Shown one piece after another: positions 48,063 through 57,257 of a stretch of DNA of 64,000 nucleotides. Numbering within the stretch: position 1 is the first letter of the stretch; each line of letters begins with the position of its first letter. A model generated the notes under the pieces. That model was not told the DNA's origin, ran no database searches, and saw nothing but the letters and a program-made list of their open reading frames with translations. A program made the position numbers and the translations under genes. Origin of the DNA: Rhizobium lentis (GTDB lineage Bacteria; Pseudomonadota; Alphaproteobacteria; Rhizobiales; Rhizobiaceae); assembly GCF_017352135.1 (NCBI RefSeq), contig NZ_CP071454.1, forward strand, positions 2,505,001 to 2,569,000, read 5' to 3'.

Positions 48063-49538
48063 CTAGATGTCGTCATGCCAGGTGCGGCCGTCGCGCTCGA
48101 TCAGCGCGATGGCCTGGCTCGGGCCCCAGGTGCCGGCCGTATAGCCCTGCACCTGCTGGCCGGTGGCTTCCCAACCCTTGAGGATCGGATCCACCCATCT
48201 CCATGCGGCCTCGACTTCGTCGCGGCGCATGAACAATGTCTGGTTGGAGCGGATCACGTCCATCAGCAGGCGCTCGTAGGCGTCGGGATTGCGGACATTG
48301 AAGGCCTGGGCGAAGCTCATGTCGAGCGATACGCTGCGCAACCGCATGCCGCCCGGGCCCGGATCCTTGATCATCAGCGACTGCTTGACGCCCTCATCCG
48401 GCTGCAGTCGGATGATCAGCTGGTTGGCGACGATGCGTCCGGCCGCCTGGTCGAAGATCGCATGCGGGATCGGCTTGAAGGTGATGACGATCTCGGACAT
48501 GCGTCCGGTAAGCCGCTTGCCGGTTCTGATGTAGAAGGGAACGCCCGCCCAGCGCCAGTTGTTGATCTCCGCCTTGATGGCGACGAAGGTCTCGGTGTTG
48601 GAAACGCCGCCTTCGAGCTCTTCGAGATAACCCTTGACCGGGCCGCTGCTCGAGGCCCCGGCCCGGTACTGGCCGCGAACCGTCGCCTGCTCGACATTGG
48701 AAGCGTCGAGCGGCTTCAGGGCGCGCAGCACCTTCAGCTTCTCGTCGCGAACGGCTTCCGAATCCATCGACGAGGGCACTTCCATCGCCGTCAGGCAGAG
48801 CAGCTGCAGGATGTGGTTCTGCACCATGTCGCGCAGCGCACCGGCCGTATCGTAATAGCCGGCGCGGCCTTCGAGGCCGACCGATTCCGCCACGGTGATC
48901 TGCACATGATCGATGTAGTTGGCGTTCCACAGCGGTTCATAGAGCGCGTTGGCAAAACGCAGCGCCATCAGGTTCTGCACCGTCTCCTTGCCGAGATAGT
49001 GGTCGATGCGGAAGATCTGCTCTTCCTTGAAGACGCGGCCGATCGTGTCGTTGAGCTGCAGCGCCGAGGCGAGGTCGCGGCCGATGGGCTTTTCGACGAC
49101 GATGCGGGTCGACTTGGTGATCAGCTTGTGATCATGGATCTTTTGCGAAATGTCGCCGAAGATGCCAGGTGCGACCGCCAAATAGAAGCCGCGCACCCTA
49201 TCCTTGCTTTCGTCGAGCAGTTTTTTCAGCTCATCCCAGCCGGTGTCCGTGCGGGCGTCGACTGAAACATAGTAGAGGCGGGCACAGAACTTCTCGACCT
49301 CAGCTTCGTCGTATTCACCTTTCTTCAGGTGTTCCTTCAGCGCGTCCCTGGCGAACTTGCGATATTCCTCATGCGAAAGCGGGCTGCGCGAGGCGCCGAT
49401 GATACGCGTCGGCTCCTTGAACTGGCCCTCGATCTGGCGATGGTAGAGCGCGGGCAAAAGTTTCCGCTCGGCAAGGTCGCCGCTGCCGCCGAAGACGACG
49501 CAATCAAAGGGCTCAACGGGAATGATCTGGCTGCTCAT
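48063..49538 (-). CDS. zwf: Zwf, glucose-6-phosphate dehydrogenase
   Basis: Oxidises glucose-6-phosphate to 6-phosphogluconolactone with NADP, the entry to the Entner-Doudoroff and pentose phosphate routes. 491 residues, canonical length. Nucleotide-binding 'VVFGGSGDLAERKLLPALY' (about 14-32), 'RIVVEKPIGRD' (about 146) and the active-site 'FRIDHYLGKE' (about 175) are present. The ATG at 49538 (MSSQIIP) is the usual family start. First gene of the zwf-pgl-edd unit. Confidence 0.96.
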   Translation of the reverse strand: MSSQIIPVEPFDCVVFGGSGDLAERKLLPALYHRQIEGQFKEPTRIIGASRSPLSHEEYRKFARDALKEHLKKGEYDEAEVEKFCARLYYVSVDARTDTGWDELKKLLDESKDRVRGFYLAVAPGIFGDISQKIHDHKLITKSTRIVVEKPIGRDLASALQLNDTIGRVFKEEQIFRIDHYLGKETVQNLMALRFANALYEPLWNANYIDHVQITVAESVGLEGRAGYYDTAGALRDMVQNHILQLLCLTAMEVPSSMDSEAVRDEKLKVLRALKPLDASNVEQATVRGQYRAGASSSGPVKGYLEELEGGVSNTETFVAIKAEINNWRWAGVPFYIRTGKRLTGRMSEIVITFKPIPHAIFDQAAGRIVANQLIIRLQPDEGVKQSLMIKDPGPGGMRLRSVSLDMSFAQAFNVRNPDAYERLLMDVIRSNQTLFMRRDEVEAAWRWVDPILKGWEATGQQVQGYTAGTWGPSQAIALIERDGRTWHDDI

Positions 49539-49672
49539 GAGCTTGTCTCTCAATCAGGCTGGTTGCGGCCCTTTTAATCTAATCGATTTAAAAAAGCCAG
49601 TGTGCAGTGCAATGAATCTGTCAGGCACCCGGTTTTAGAGCGAATTGCCGGAAGAGGAAATCCGCAATCGGA

Positions 49673-50968
49673 CTAAAACTTGTCGCGAAGCGCAAACCAC
49701 GACAACGCGAGGAAAAGCAGCGGCGCCCGCATCCAGGCTCCGCCGGGAAAGGCGGGAATATCGAGCGATTTGAATAGGTCGAGATCACTAGATGTCCCAA
49801 GCACCGTTTCCGCGTAAAGCTTGCCACAGTAGTTTGACAGCATGACGCCATGGCCGGAATAACCGCCGATCGAGGTGACGCCGGGCATGACTTCGCGCAC
49901 GAAGAGCTGGCGCGGCATGGTGATGCCGACGCTGCCGCCCCAGGCATGGGTGATCCCGACGTCTTTCAGGTCAGGATAGATTTCGGCGATCTGCCGGCGG
50001 ATATGCTTAGAAATGTCTCGCGGATTGTCCGCCGTATAGGCCTCGCGTCCGCCGAACAGCAGCCGGCCTTCGACTTTGCGGAAATAGCGCACGACGAAGC
50101 GCGAATCGGCGACGGCCTCGCCTCCCGGCAGCACATCGGGATGGCGGTCGAGCGGAACAGTGGCGCCGATGAAGGAGCGGATTGGCATGATATGGCTTGC
50201 AGTCACCGGTTCGAGGCCGTCGATATAGCCGTCGCAGGCGATCAGCGCGCGGCTGGCGGTGATCGTGCCCCTTGCGGTTTCGATCCTCACCTTGCCGTCG
50301 CCCTGGCGGATCGCCGTTGCCTTGGTCATCTCGAAGATCGCGGCGCCGGCATTGGCGGCCACCCGCGCCAGCCCGATGAGCAGCTTCAGCGGATGGATAT
50401 GGCCGGTGCCGACGTCGCGCACGCCGCAATAAAAACGCTTCGAGCCGAGCCGCTCCTGCGTTTCCTTCGCGTCCATGAAGCTCACATGCGGATAGTCGTA
50501 ACGCTGCGCGGCGATTTCGGCATTCTGACGATAGTCGCGTTCGTAGCTTGCCTTGTGCGCGACGTTGAGCTGGCCGGGCACATAATCGATCTCGATCTGA
50601 TGTTCTGTGGCGAAATCGAGAAGATGGCGCTTGGCCGCCTCGGCAACATCAAACAGCGCCCTGGAGCGTTCGTAGCCGATCTTTTCCTCGAGTTCTTCCG
50701 GCCACCAGCGCTGGCCCGTGCCGAGCTGGCCGCCATTGCGCCCGGACGCCCCGTCGCCGAAGCGCCAGGCCTCGATCAGCACCACCGAGACGCCTGACCT
50801 GGCAAGGTTATAGGCCGCCTGCAGGCCCGTATAGCCGCCGCCGACAATGGCGACGTCGCATGTTCTGGAGCCGTCGAGCGCGGCATAGGTCGGCCGCTCC
50901 CCGACGGTTGCCTGATACCAGGATAGCCCGGGCGCGATCGGGCTCTGCCACATCTGCTGCGATGCCAT
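49673..50968 (-). CDS. FAD-dependent amine oxidoreductase, gamma-glutamylputrescine oxidase-like
   Basis: 431-residue DAO-family flavoenzyme. The FAD-binding motif 'VAIVGGGYTGLQAAYNLARS' is near residue 40, followed by 'GASGRNGGQLGTGQ', the pattern seen in PuuB/OrdL proteins. Near the C-terminus is 'GGYSGHGVMLSNYCGKLYAE'. In E. coli PuuB oxidises gamma-glutamylputrescine. The upstream gene is a PuuA-like ligase nine bases away, which supports a polyamine or amine catabolic pair; the amine itself is not known. Confidence 0.82.
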   Translation of the reverse strand: MASQQMWQSPIAPGLSWYQATVGERPTYAALDGSRTCDVAIVGGGYTGLQAAYNLARSGVSVVLIEAWRFGDGASGRNGGQLGTGQRWWPEELEEKIGYERSRALFDVAEAAKRHLLDFATEHQIEIDYVPGQLNVAHKASYERDYRQNAEIAAQRYDYPHVSFMDAKETQERLGSKRFYCGVRDVGTGHIHPLKLLIGLARVAANAGAAIFEMTKATAIRQGDGKVRIETARGTITASRALIACDGYIDGLEPVTASHIMPIRSFIGATVPLDRHPDVLPGGEAVADSRFVVRYFRKVEGRLLFGGREAYTADNPRDISKHIRRQIAEIYPDLKDVGITHAWGGSVGITMPRQLFVREVMPGVTSIGGYSGHGVMLSNYCGKLYAETVLGTSSDLDLFKSLDIPAFPGGAWMRAPLLFLALSWFALRDKF

Positions 50969-50977
50969 GACGCTCCC

Positions 50978-52414
50978 TCACACGTTGAGCAGAAGGAATT
51001 CCCGCTCCCAGGGGCTGATCACCTGCATGAAGGTCTCGAACTCGCCACGCTTGACACCAGCATAAAGGCCGATGAACTGCTTGCCGAACACCTCTTCGAA
51101 GGCAGGCTCGTCCTCCATCAGGGCGACGGCTTCCAACAGGCCGCGCGGCAGGTCAATCGAGCCCTCATTGGCTGAATCCTCCGTCGGCGCCGTCGGCTCG
51201 ATCTCTTTCATGATGCCGAGCAGGCCAGAGGCAAGCGAGGCGGCGAGCGCCAGATAGGGGTTGGCGTCCGAGCTCGGCAGCCGGTTTTCCACACGCCGCG
51301 CCTGCGGATCGGAAACCGGAACGCGGAAAGCGGTCGTCCGGTTATCATAGCCCCAGGCATTGTTGACCGGGCAGGACATATCGGGCTGCAGGCGCCGGTA
51401 GGAATTCACATAGGGCGCAAGCATCGCCAGCGCGCTAGGCACGAATTTCTGCATGCCGCCGATGAAATGGAAGAATTCCCTAGAGGCCGATCCATCCGGA
51501 TTGGAGAAGACGTTCTTGCCCGTCTCGAGATTGACCACCGACTGGTGGATATGCATCGCCGAGCCCGGCTGGCCCTGCATCGGCTTGGCCATGAAGGTCG
51601 CATAGATGTCGTGTTTCAGCGCCGCCTCGCGGATCGTCCGCTTGAACAGGAACACCTGGTCGGCAAGCTCGATCGGATTGCCGTGGCGCAGGTTGATCTC
51701 GAGCTGCGCCGGTCCCTCCTCGTGGATCAGCGTATCGATCTCCAGACCCTGCTTTTCCGAGAAATGGTAGATGTCGTCGATCAACTCGTCGAATTCGTTG
51801 ATGCCGGCGATCGAATAGCCCTGGCCGCCGAGGATCGATCGGCCGGAGCGGCCTTTCGGCGGGTGCAGCGGGTAGTCGGGATCGTCATTCTTGGCGACCA
51901 GGTAGAACTCGATCTCGGGTGCGACGATCGGCTTCCAGCCGCGGTCGTGATAGAGGCTCATGATCCTCTTCAAGACGTTGCGTGGCGTATAGGGCACTTC
52001 GCCGCCGTCCGAATCGACGATGTCGCAGATCACCTGCGCCGTCGGGTCGGTCTCCCAGGGCACGACCGATAGCGTCGAAAGGTCGGGCATCAGCTTCAGG
52101 TCGCTGTCGCGCGGTTCGTATCGGAAGCTCTCCGTCTCCTCGGGGTACTCGCCCGAAATCGTATGCCGGTAGATCGCCGAAGGCAGCGCCAGCGAAGTGT
52201 TCGAAGTGAATTTCGAGCTCGGCATCATCTTGCCGCGCGGAACGCCGGCAAGGTCCGGCGTGATGCATTCGATGTCTTCGATGCCCCTGGCCCGCAGCCA
52301 CTGCGCCGCTTCCTTCCAGTTCGCAACGCCGCGCAGGGATCCGGGATCCGGAGGAGTTTTCGTCGAGGCGGGTACGTTTCTGGCAGGCTTCAGCGTCGTC
52401 TTTTTTGGGGACAT
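50978..52414 (-). CDS. Glutamine synthetase-like ligase, gamma-glutamylputrescine synthetase type
   Basis: 478-residue member of the glutamine synthetase superfamily, PuuA-like. Catalytic blocks: 'PEIEFYLVAK' (about 167), 'EEGPAQLEINLRHG' (about 245), 'GSAMHIHQS' (about 285), and 'RVENRLPSSDANPYLALAAS' (about 365). The N-terminal 'TPDLAGVPRGK' is usual for this branch, which ligates glutamate to amines instead of ammonia. It precedes the oxidase in one operon. A basic N-terminal extension of about 25 residues is present. Confidence 0.85.
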   Translation of the reverse strand: MSPKKTTLKPARNVPASTKTPPDPGSLRGVANWKEAAQWLRARGIEDIECITPDLAGVPRGKMMPSSKFTSNTSLALPSAIYRHTISGEYPEETESFRYEPRDSDLKLMPDLSTLSVVPWETDPTAQVICDIVDSDGGEVPYTPRNVLKRIMSLYHDRGWKPIVAPEIEFYLVAKNDDPDYPLHPPKGRSGRSILGGQGYSIAGINEFDELIDDIYHFSEKQGLEIDTLIHEEGPAQLEINLRHGNPIELADQVFLFKRTIREAALKHDIYATFMAKPMQGQPGSAMHIHQSVVNLETGKNVFSNPDGSASREFFHFIGGMQKFVPSALAMLAPYVNSYRRLQPDMSCPVNNAWGYDNRTTAFRVPVSDPQARRVENRLPSSDANPYLALAASLASGLLGIMKEIEPTAPTEDSANEGSIDLPRGLLEAVALMEDEPAFEEVFGKQFIGLYAGVKRGEFETFMQVISPWEREFLLLNV

Positions 52415-52523
52415 GACACACCGGTTTGGTTGATCGTGGCGCCATCATAGCCGGACTTTGCCAATTGGCGAGGGGTTGAAAACGTTGACTTTCGTCCTTT
52501 GATGGAAAAAGAAGGCGCGACTT

Positions 52524-53723
52524 TTGATCGGGGAAACGGGTTTGCAGCGCAAAAGCGACGTCATCGTTATCGGCGCCGGGGCGGCGGGCATGATGGCGGC
52601 CATTCGCGCCGGAAAACGCGGCCGTTCGGTCGTCGTTCTCGATCATGCGAGGGCGCCGGGTGAGAAGATCCGCATATCGGGCGGCGGCCGCTGCAATTTC
52701 ACGAATATCCATGCCGGGCCGAAGAATTTTCTCTCCGCCAATCCGCATTTCTGCAAGTCGGCGCTCGCCCGCTTCACGCCTGCCGATTTCATCGCCATGG
52801 TCGACCGGCATGGCATTGCCTGGCACGAAAAGACGCTGGGCCAGCTCTTCTGCGACGATAGCGCCAAGGACATCATCCGCATGCTGCTGGATGAGATGCG
52901 CACCGCTGGCGCGGTCCTGCATCTCGGCACCGAAATATCAGGCGTCGAACGGATGGCGGCGGGCTTCCGCGTCTCCACCGGCGAGGTAGCCTATGAAGCA
53001 TCGTCTCTCATCATCGCGACCGGCGGCAAATCCATTCCGAAGATGGGCGCCACTGGCCTTGCCTATCGCCTTGCCGAGCAATTCGGCCTCGCCGTGCTCG
53101 AAACCCGCCCCGGCCTCGTGCCGCTGACACTCGATCCCGGCCTGCTCGAAGCCATCGCGCCGCTGTCCGGCATTTCCGCCCCGGCCGAAATCCGCCATGG
53201 CAGGACCGCCTTCCGCGAAGCGCTGCTCTTTACCCATCGCGGCCTCAGCGGGCCCGCGATCCTGCAAATCTCCTCCTACTGGCGGGAAGGCGACGAGATC
53301 GTCGTTGCGGTCGAACCGGATATCGATGTCGCCGCGCAGCTGAAGACGGCAAAGCAGATGAACGGCCGCCAGTCGGCGCAGACGGCGCTAGGCCAGATTC
53401 TGCCGAAGCGGCTGGCGCAGTTTCTCGTCGAGAGGGAGAATATCGCCGGCAATATGGCCGATCTGCCCGACCGGACGCTTCTGCGCCTTGCCGACAGCGC
53501 CCAGAACTGGATCGTCAAACCTTCCGGCTCGGAAGGCTATCGCACCGCCGAAGTGACGCTCGGCGGCATCGACACGGCGGCGCTCGATTCCCGCAGCATG
53601 GAGGCAAAGGCCGTTCCCGGCCTCTATTTCATCGGCGAATGCGTCGACGTCACCGGCTGGCTCGGCGGCTATAATTTTCAATGGGCCTGGGCTTCCGGCT
53701 ATGCTGCCGGCGAATACGCATAG
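52524..53723 (+). CDS. HI0933/BaiN-family NAD(P)/FAD-dependent flavoprotein
   Basis: 399-residue flavoprotein. FAD-binding 'VIVIGAGAAGMMAAIRAGKR' at the N-terminus, 'PGEKIRISGGGRCNFTN' (about 48-64) and the family-specific C-terminal 'VTGWLGGYNFQWAWASGYAA'. Function of this conserved family is poorly known. TTG start at 52524 with AAGAAGG upstream; a second TTG six codons on is equally possible. Divergent from the GS-like gene, with about 110 bases between. Confidence 0.88.
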   Translation: MIGETGLQRKSDVIVIGAGAAGMMAAIRAGKRGRSVVVLDHARAPGEKIRISGGGRCNFTNIHAGPKNFLSANPHFCKSALARFTPADFIAMVDRHGIAWHEKTLGQLFCDDSAKDIIRMLLDEMRTAGAVLHLGTEISGVERMAAGFRVSTGEVAYEASSLIIATGGKSIPKMGATGLAYRLAEQFGLAVLETRPGLVPLTLDPGLLEAIAPLSGISAPAEIRHGRTAFREALLFTHRGLSGPAILQISSYWREGDEIVVAVEPDIDVAAQLKTAKQMNGRQSAQTALGQILPKRLAQFLVERENIAGNMADLPDRTLLRLADSAQNWIVKPSGSEGYRTAEVTLGGIDTAALDSRSMEAKAVPGLYFIGECVDVTGWLGGYNFQWAWASGYAAGEYA

Positions 53724-53863
53724 AAATATACATCGATTCAAGACTTCTTAAGAGAGGTGCGCCATCCTGTCTCAATTGCCGGATCGCAAAGCTTTTCCCA
53801 AATTAAGCTTTACCGGCAAGCCGTTTTGTTGGACTGTTGTGTCATAAGAGTGAGGTTTCGAAT

Positions 53864-54007
53864 ATGACCAGAAACGCACGACGCGCCCGCGCCATCGCAA
53901 TCACCCAGGCAAAACCTGACGCCCGGATAAACGCCCTGCGATACCTGATGCTCGCAGCCGGCGCGACCGCCGCCAGCCTGGCACTGCTGCTCGCCCACCT
54001 CATCTGA
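53864..54007 (+). CDS. 47-residue single-helix membrane peptide
   Basis: Short gene with GAGG eight to nine bases before its ATG. Product: a basic N-terminus (TRNARRARAIAITQAK) followed by one hydrophobic helix (about 25-45, LRYLMLAAGATAASLALLLA). Stands alone between the HI0933-like gene and the first chemoreceptor. Not recognised; small alpha-proteobacterial peptides of this form are often unannotated. Confidence 0.5.
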   Translation: MTRNARRARAIAITQAKPDARINALRYLMLAAGATAASLALLLAHLI

Positions 54008-54301
54008 TCCTTCCCGCGCGCCTGAAAGCAACCTTGCCGGCCCCCGATCGCGACACGACGGCCGCTCAATGCATAATTTGTAGTTATTTCACCGCCTTGG
54101 CTTAAGCCGCCATCACCGCTTATCTGAAAATTAATATCTAATCTGACACAATTGCCCGCGATTATTTGGGCATTTCCAAGTCTGCTTGGACATGAACTGG
54201 CAATGACTGCCGCCTGGCCTCCGGGTTCCCCAATGAAAATTGAATAGCTCGATGTGCACTCGGCTGGCGCGCCTTACGGCTGCCCGCGGGAGGAGTAGTG
54301 T
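54008..54301. other. Chemoreceptor upstream region
   Basis: About 295 bases with no gene. AT-rich in the first half and probably contains the promoter of the 843-residue chemoreceptor. No clear operator palindrome was seen. Confidence 0.45.
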
Positions 54302-54331
54302 ATGAAAGGCCCGGAACGTCATGTTGATTGA
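54302..54331 (+). CDS. Possible 9-codon leader peptide overlapping chemoreceptor start
   Basis: ATG at 54302 follows GGAGGAG with near-ideal spacing and reads nine codons (MKGPERHVD) to a TGA that lies 8 bases past the chemoreceptor ATG. The chemoreceptor's own site (AAAGG, ten bases before its ATG) is weaker. This layout could couple receptor translation to the leader. Confidence 0.35.
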   Translation: MKGPERHVD

Positions 54332-56852
54332 TAAGATTCTTTCCCGCTTCAGGATCAAGACGAAGGTTTTGATCTTCGTTCTGCCCTTTGTCGTCACCAT
54401 CTCGGCGGTGGGCCTGACAGGCCTTTACGCATCCGGGCTTCTCCAGGGCCGCATGGAAATCTCCAACAGCGTGCTGCAGTCGCTGAGCGGGTTCAAGGAT
54501 CTTTACGGTTCGATGGACGACTTTCTGCGCATCACCAGCCAGCAGGCGCGCGACAAGCTGCTGGCGGATCTGAAGACACAGCAGGGCGTGCTCGATCAGA
54601 CGCTCGACCAGGTCGGCGAACAGGCGGCAGGCCGCGACAGCCTCGCGGAAGCGTCGAGCCGCACCAAGGACATTTCGGGCGTCGTCGACAAGCTCTGGGG
54701 CCTGCATGAGCAGGAACAGGCGCTGCACGAGCAGATCGACGCGGCGCAGAAGAGCCTGATCAGCACCCGCTTCACTGTCTCCTACCAGGCCGAGGAATTG
54801 CAGACCGCGCTCCAGCGCGACGAGAGCGCCGCCACCGTCACCCTTCGTACGGCCGATCGCCTGCTCAAGGGCGGCGATTTCCTCGGCACCGTCGCCAGCG
54901 GCTACAGCAAGCCGCAGACGCCGCAGGACAAGATTGCCTTCATCAATGAACAGATGCCGGAGATCGTCAAATCCCAGCGTCTGATCGCCATTTCGGTTCC
55001 GACCAATCAGAAGAACGTCGTCGACGCGTTGGCCGCGACCATCGACAGCATCAAGGCGATCGCCCAGATGCCCAATCCGACCGACGAGAACGTCGCCGAA
55101 CTTGGCCGTCTCGTTTCCCGCTTCCGCCAGACTTCGACCTATACGCAGCTGACCGCGACGCAGAAGATGCGCGAAGCGACCCAGCGTTTCGCCGAGCTCG
55201 AAGGCCGCATCGCCCAGACCAACTCCGTCCTTCAGGATACCCGGCGCCTGGAAAATTCCGTCTATGCGCTGCAGATCGTCCTGTCCGATTTCCTCGCCAA
55301 CTCCAGCAAGGATAATCTTGTGCGCCTGCAGCAGCAGGCCGGCACGCTCGGCAAGGACATGCAGGTGCTGACCACCAGCGCCAAGGGCATGGGCTTTGCC
55401 GAAGGCATATACGGCGCCATCCAGCCGGCACTCGACGCCATTTCGAGCGGCGGCTCGAAGATCGTCGATACGATCGGCGAGCGCGTCACGGCCTATGCCG
55501 CCGCTCGCCAGGAGCTCGACCAGATCTGGACGAAGCTGACCAATTTCGCCGAGCTGCAGAAGCAGACGGCCGGCACCGAGCGCACCCAGGCAAACAGCAT
55601 CTCGGTCCTGACCACCGGCCTCGGCATCCTCCTGTCGATCCTCGGCGGCATCGCCCTGGTGCTGACCTTGCAGCGGCCGATCAGCCAGATTACCGCCGCC
55701 ATGCGCCGCATCGCCGAAGGCGCTCTGGACACCAGCATAACAGGCGAGCAGCGCTACGATGAAATCGGCGACATGGCCCGGGCGCTTGGCATCTTCAAGG
55801 AAAATGCGATCTCGAAGATCCGCATCGAGGAGCAGAGCGATGAGGAACGTGCTGCCGCCGAACACGAGCGCCAGCGCAACGACGCCGAAAAGCGGGAGAT
55901 GGACCGCCAGATCGAATTCGCGGTCAACGCGCTTGCCGCCGGCCTCGAACGCATGTCGCAGGGCGACATCTCGACGACGATCGAAACGCCTTTCATCGGC
56001 CGCCTCGAGCAGCTGCGCCAGGACTTCAATGGGTCGATGCTGCGCCTGCAGGCGACGATGAGCCAGATCCGCGACAATGTCGAATTGATCCAGGGTAACG
56101 GCAACCAGATGGCCCAGTCGGCCGAGGATCTCTCCAAGCGCACCGAGCAGCAGGCTGCCTCGCTCGAAGAGACCGCCGCCGCCGTCGATCAGATCACCGT
56201 CACCGTCCGCTCGTCGGCCGAACGCGCCAAGGATGCCGACCAGATCGTCCGCCAGGCCAAGCGCAGCGCCGATGATTCCGCCGTCGTCGTCAACAATGCG
56301 ATCGACGCGATGGGCCGCATCGAGGATGCCGCGCGCCAGATCGAACAGATCATCGGCGTCATCGACGAGATTGCCTTCCAGACCAACCTGCTGGCGCTCA
56401 ACGCCGGCATCGAGGCGGCGCGTGCCGGCGAGGCCGGCAAGGGCTTTGCGGTCGTCGCCATGGAAGTCCGTGAACTCGCCCAGCGTTCCGCCGCCGCCGC
56501 GCAGGAGATCAAGGGCCTGATCAACAAGTCGACCAGCGAGGTCAGCTCCGGCTCGCAGTTCGTCCAGGAGACCGGCACGGTGCTTGCCAAGATCAGCGCC
56601 CAGATCGTCACGATCAGCCAGCATGTCGAGATGATCGCCCGCGCCAGCCACGACCAGTCCAACGCGCTGCAAAGCGTCAACTCGACGGTCAACCAGATGG
56701 ACCAGATGACGCAGAAGAACGCCGCCATGGTCGAGGAGACGACCGCTGCCAGCCGCGAACTGGCCGACGAGGCCGACGCGCTGCGCCGCCTGATCCAGCA
56801 GTTCAAGATCGACGGCGAGGCGGCCGAAGCGCAGGTTTACCGCGCCGCCTGA
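54321..56852 (+). CDS. Methyl-accepting chemotaxis protein, 843 residues
   Basis: Transmembrane chemoreceptor. First helix about 17-39, a large mostly helical periplasmic sensor (about 40-428), second helix about 430-452, HAMP domain (about 453-505), a second HAMP-like stretch (about 544-595) and the conserved signalling hairpin (about 660-730) with the tip '[20 protein letters not shown]'. The sensor is unusually long and resembles helical bimodular-type domains; ligand unknown. No CheR-binding pentapeptide at the C-terminus. Confidence 0.92.
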   Translation: MLIDKILSRFRIKTKVLIFVLPFVVTISAVGLTGLYASGLLQGRMEISNSVLQSLSGFKDLYGSMDDFLRITSQQARDKLLADLKTQQGVLDQTLDQVGEQAAGRDSLAEASSRTKDISGVVDKLWGLHEQEQALHEQIDAAQKSLISTRFTVSYQAEELQTALQRDESAATVTLRTADRLLKGGDFLGTVASGYSKPQTPQDKIAFINEQMPEIVKSQRLIAISVPTNQKNVVDALAATIDSIKAIAQMPNPTDENVAELGRLVSRFRQTSTYTQLTATQKMREATQRFAELEGRIAQTNSVLQDTRRLENSVYALQIVLSDFLANSSKDNLVRLQQQAGTLGKDMQVLTTSAKGMGFAEGIYGAIQPALDAISSGGSKIVDTIGERVTAYAAARQELDQIWTKLTNFAELQKQTAGTERTQANSISVLTTGLGILLSILGGIALVLTLQRPISQITAAMRRIAEGALDTSITGEQRYDEIGDMARALGIFKENAISKIRIEEQSDEERAAAEHERQRNDAEKREMDRQIEFAVNALAAGLERMSQGDISTTIETPFIGRLEQLRQDFNGSMLRLQATMSQIRDNVELIQGNGNQMAQSAEDLSKRTEQQAASLEETAAAVDQITVTVRSSAERAKDADQIVRQAKRSADDSAVVVNNAIDAMGRIEDAARQIEQIIGVIDEIAFQTNLLALNAGIEAARAGEAGKGFAVVAMEVRELAQRSAAAAQEIKGLINKSTSEVSSGSQFVQETGTVLAKISAQIVTISQHVEMIARASHDQSNALQSVNSTVNQMDQMTQKNAAMVEETTAASRELADEADALRRLIQQFKIDGEAAEAQVYRAA

Positions 56853-56878
56853 TCGTCGACCGACTCCGTCTTTACGCG

Positions 56879-56907
56879 AACGGCCCTGGACTTTCCGGGG
56901 CCGTTTT
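56879..56907 (+). terminator. Terminator after first chemoreceptor
   Basis: AACGGCCC (56879-56886) pairs with GGGCCGTT (56898-56905), followed by TT. Lies 26 bases after the stop. Confidence 0.8.
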
Positions 56908-56952
56908 CATGTGTTGGGGTCGTGGACATCCGGCCAAGAAGATCGCCGCTTC

Positions 56953-57090
56953 GCCCCTCATCCGGCTGCCGCCACCTTCTCCCCGCTCGCGGGGCGAAGG
57001 GGGATGGCCGCAACCTCTCGGTTCCTCACTCACCTCTCGCGGGGCACGTCCCCTCTCCCCGCGAGCGGGGAGAGGGCTAGGGTGAGGGGC
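56953..57090. repeat. RIME-like palindromic mosaic element
   Basis: 138-base element bounded by GCCCCTCA and TGAGGGGC, containing nested palindromes such as CTCCCCGCTCGCGGGG and its near complement CCCCGCGAGCGGGGAG. This matches the style of Rhizobium intergenic mosaic elements. It occupies a third of the 405-base gap between the two chemoreceptors; the rest holds the second receptor's promoter. Confidence 0.72.
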
Positions 57091-57257
57091 AGCCATCCGC
57101 GCAAACGGGCAGTAATGGAGCTGTTCCTCTATCCCGCCGGGACAATAAAAAAACACCCGAAAACAACACCGGTGAATATTGCCGCCAACCAGATTTACGG
57201 AAAATTTTCCTTAACGCTTTTCCTCTAATTTAGCCCTCATTGCCGTCGGGGGTTTTG

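Noticed and set aside
49561..49620. AT-rich partial palindrome TTTAATCTAATCGATTTAAA upstream of zwf as a HexR site
   Set aside because: Does not match the known TGTARTWWWAYTACA pattern; it is just as likely to be part of the promoter.
54162..56672. 836-codon minus-strand frame opposite the first chemoreceptor
   Set aside because: Shadow of the receptor's helical, GC-rich coding sequence; no start signal or known domain.
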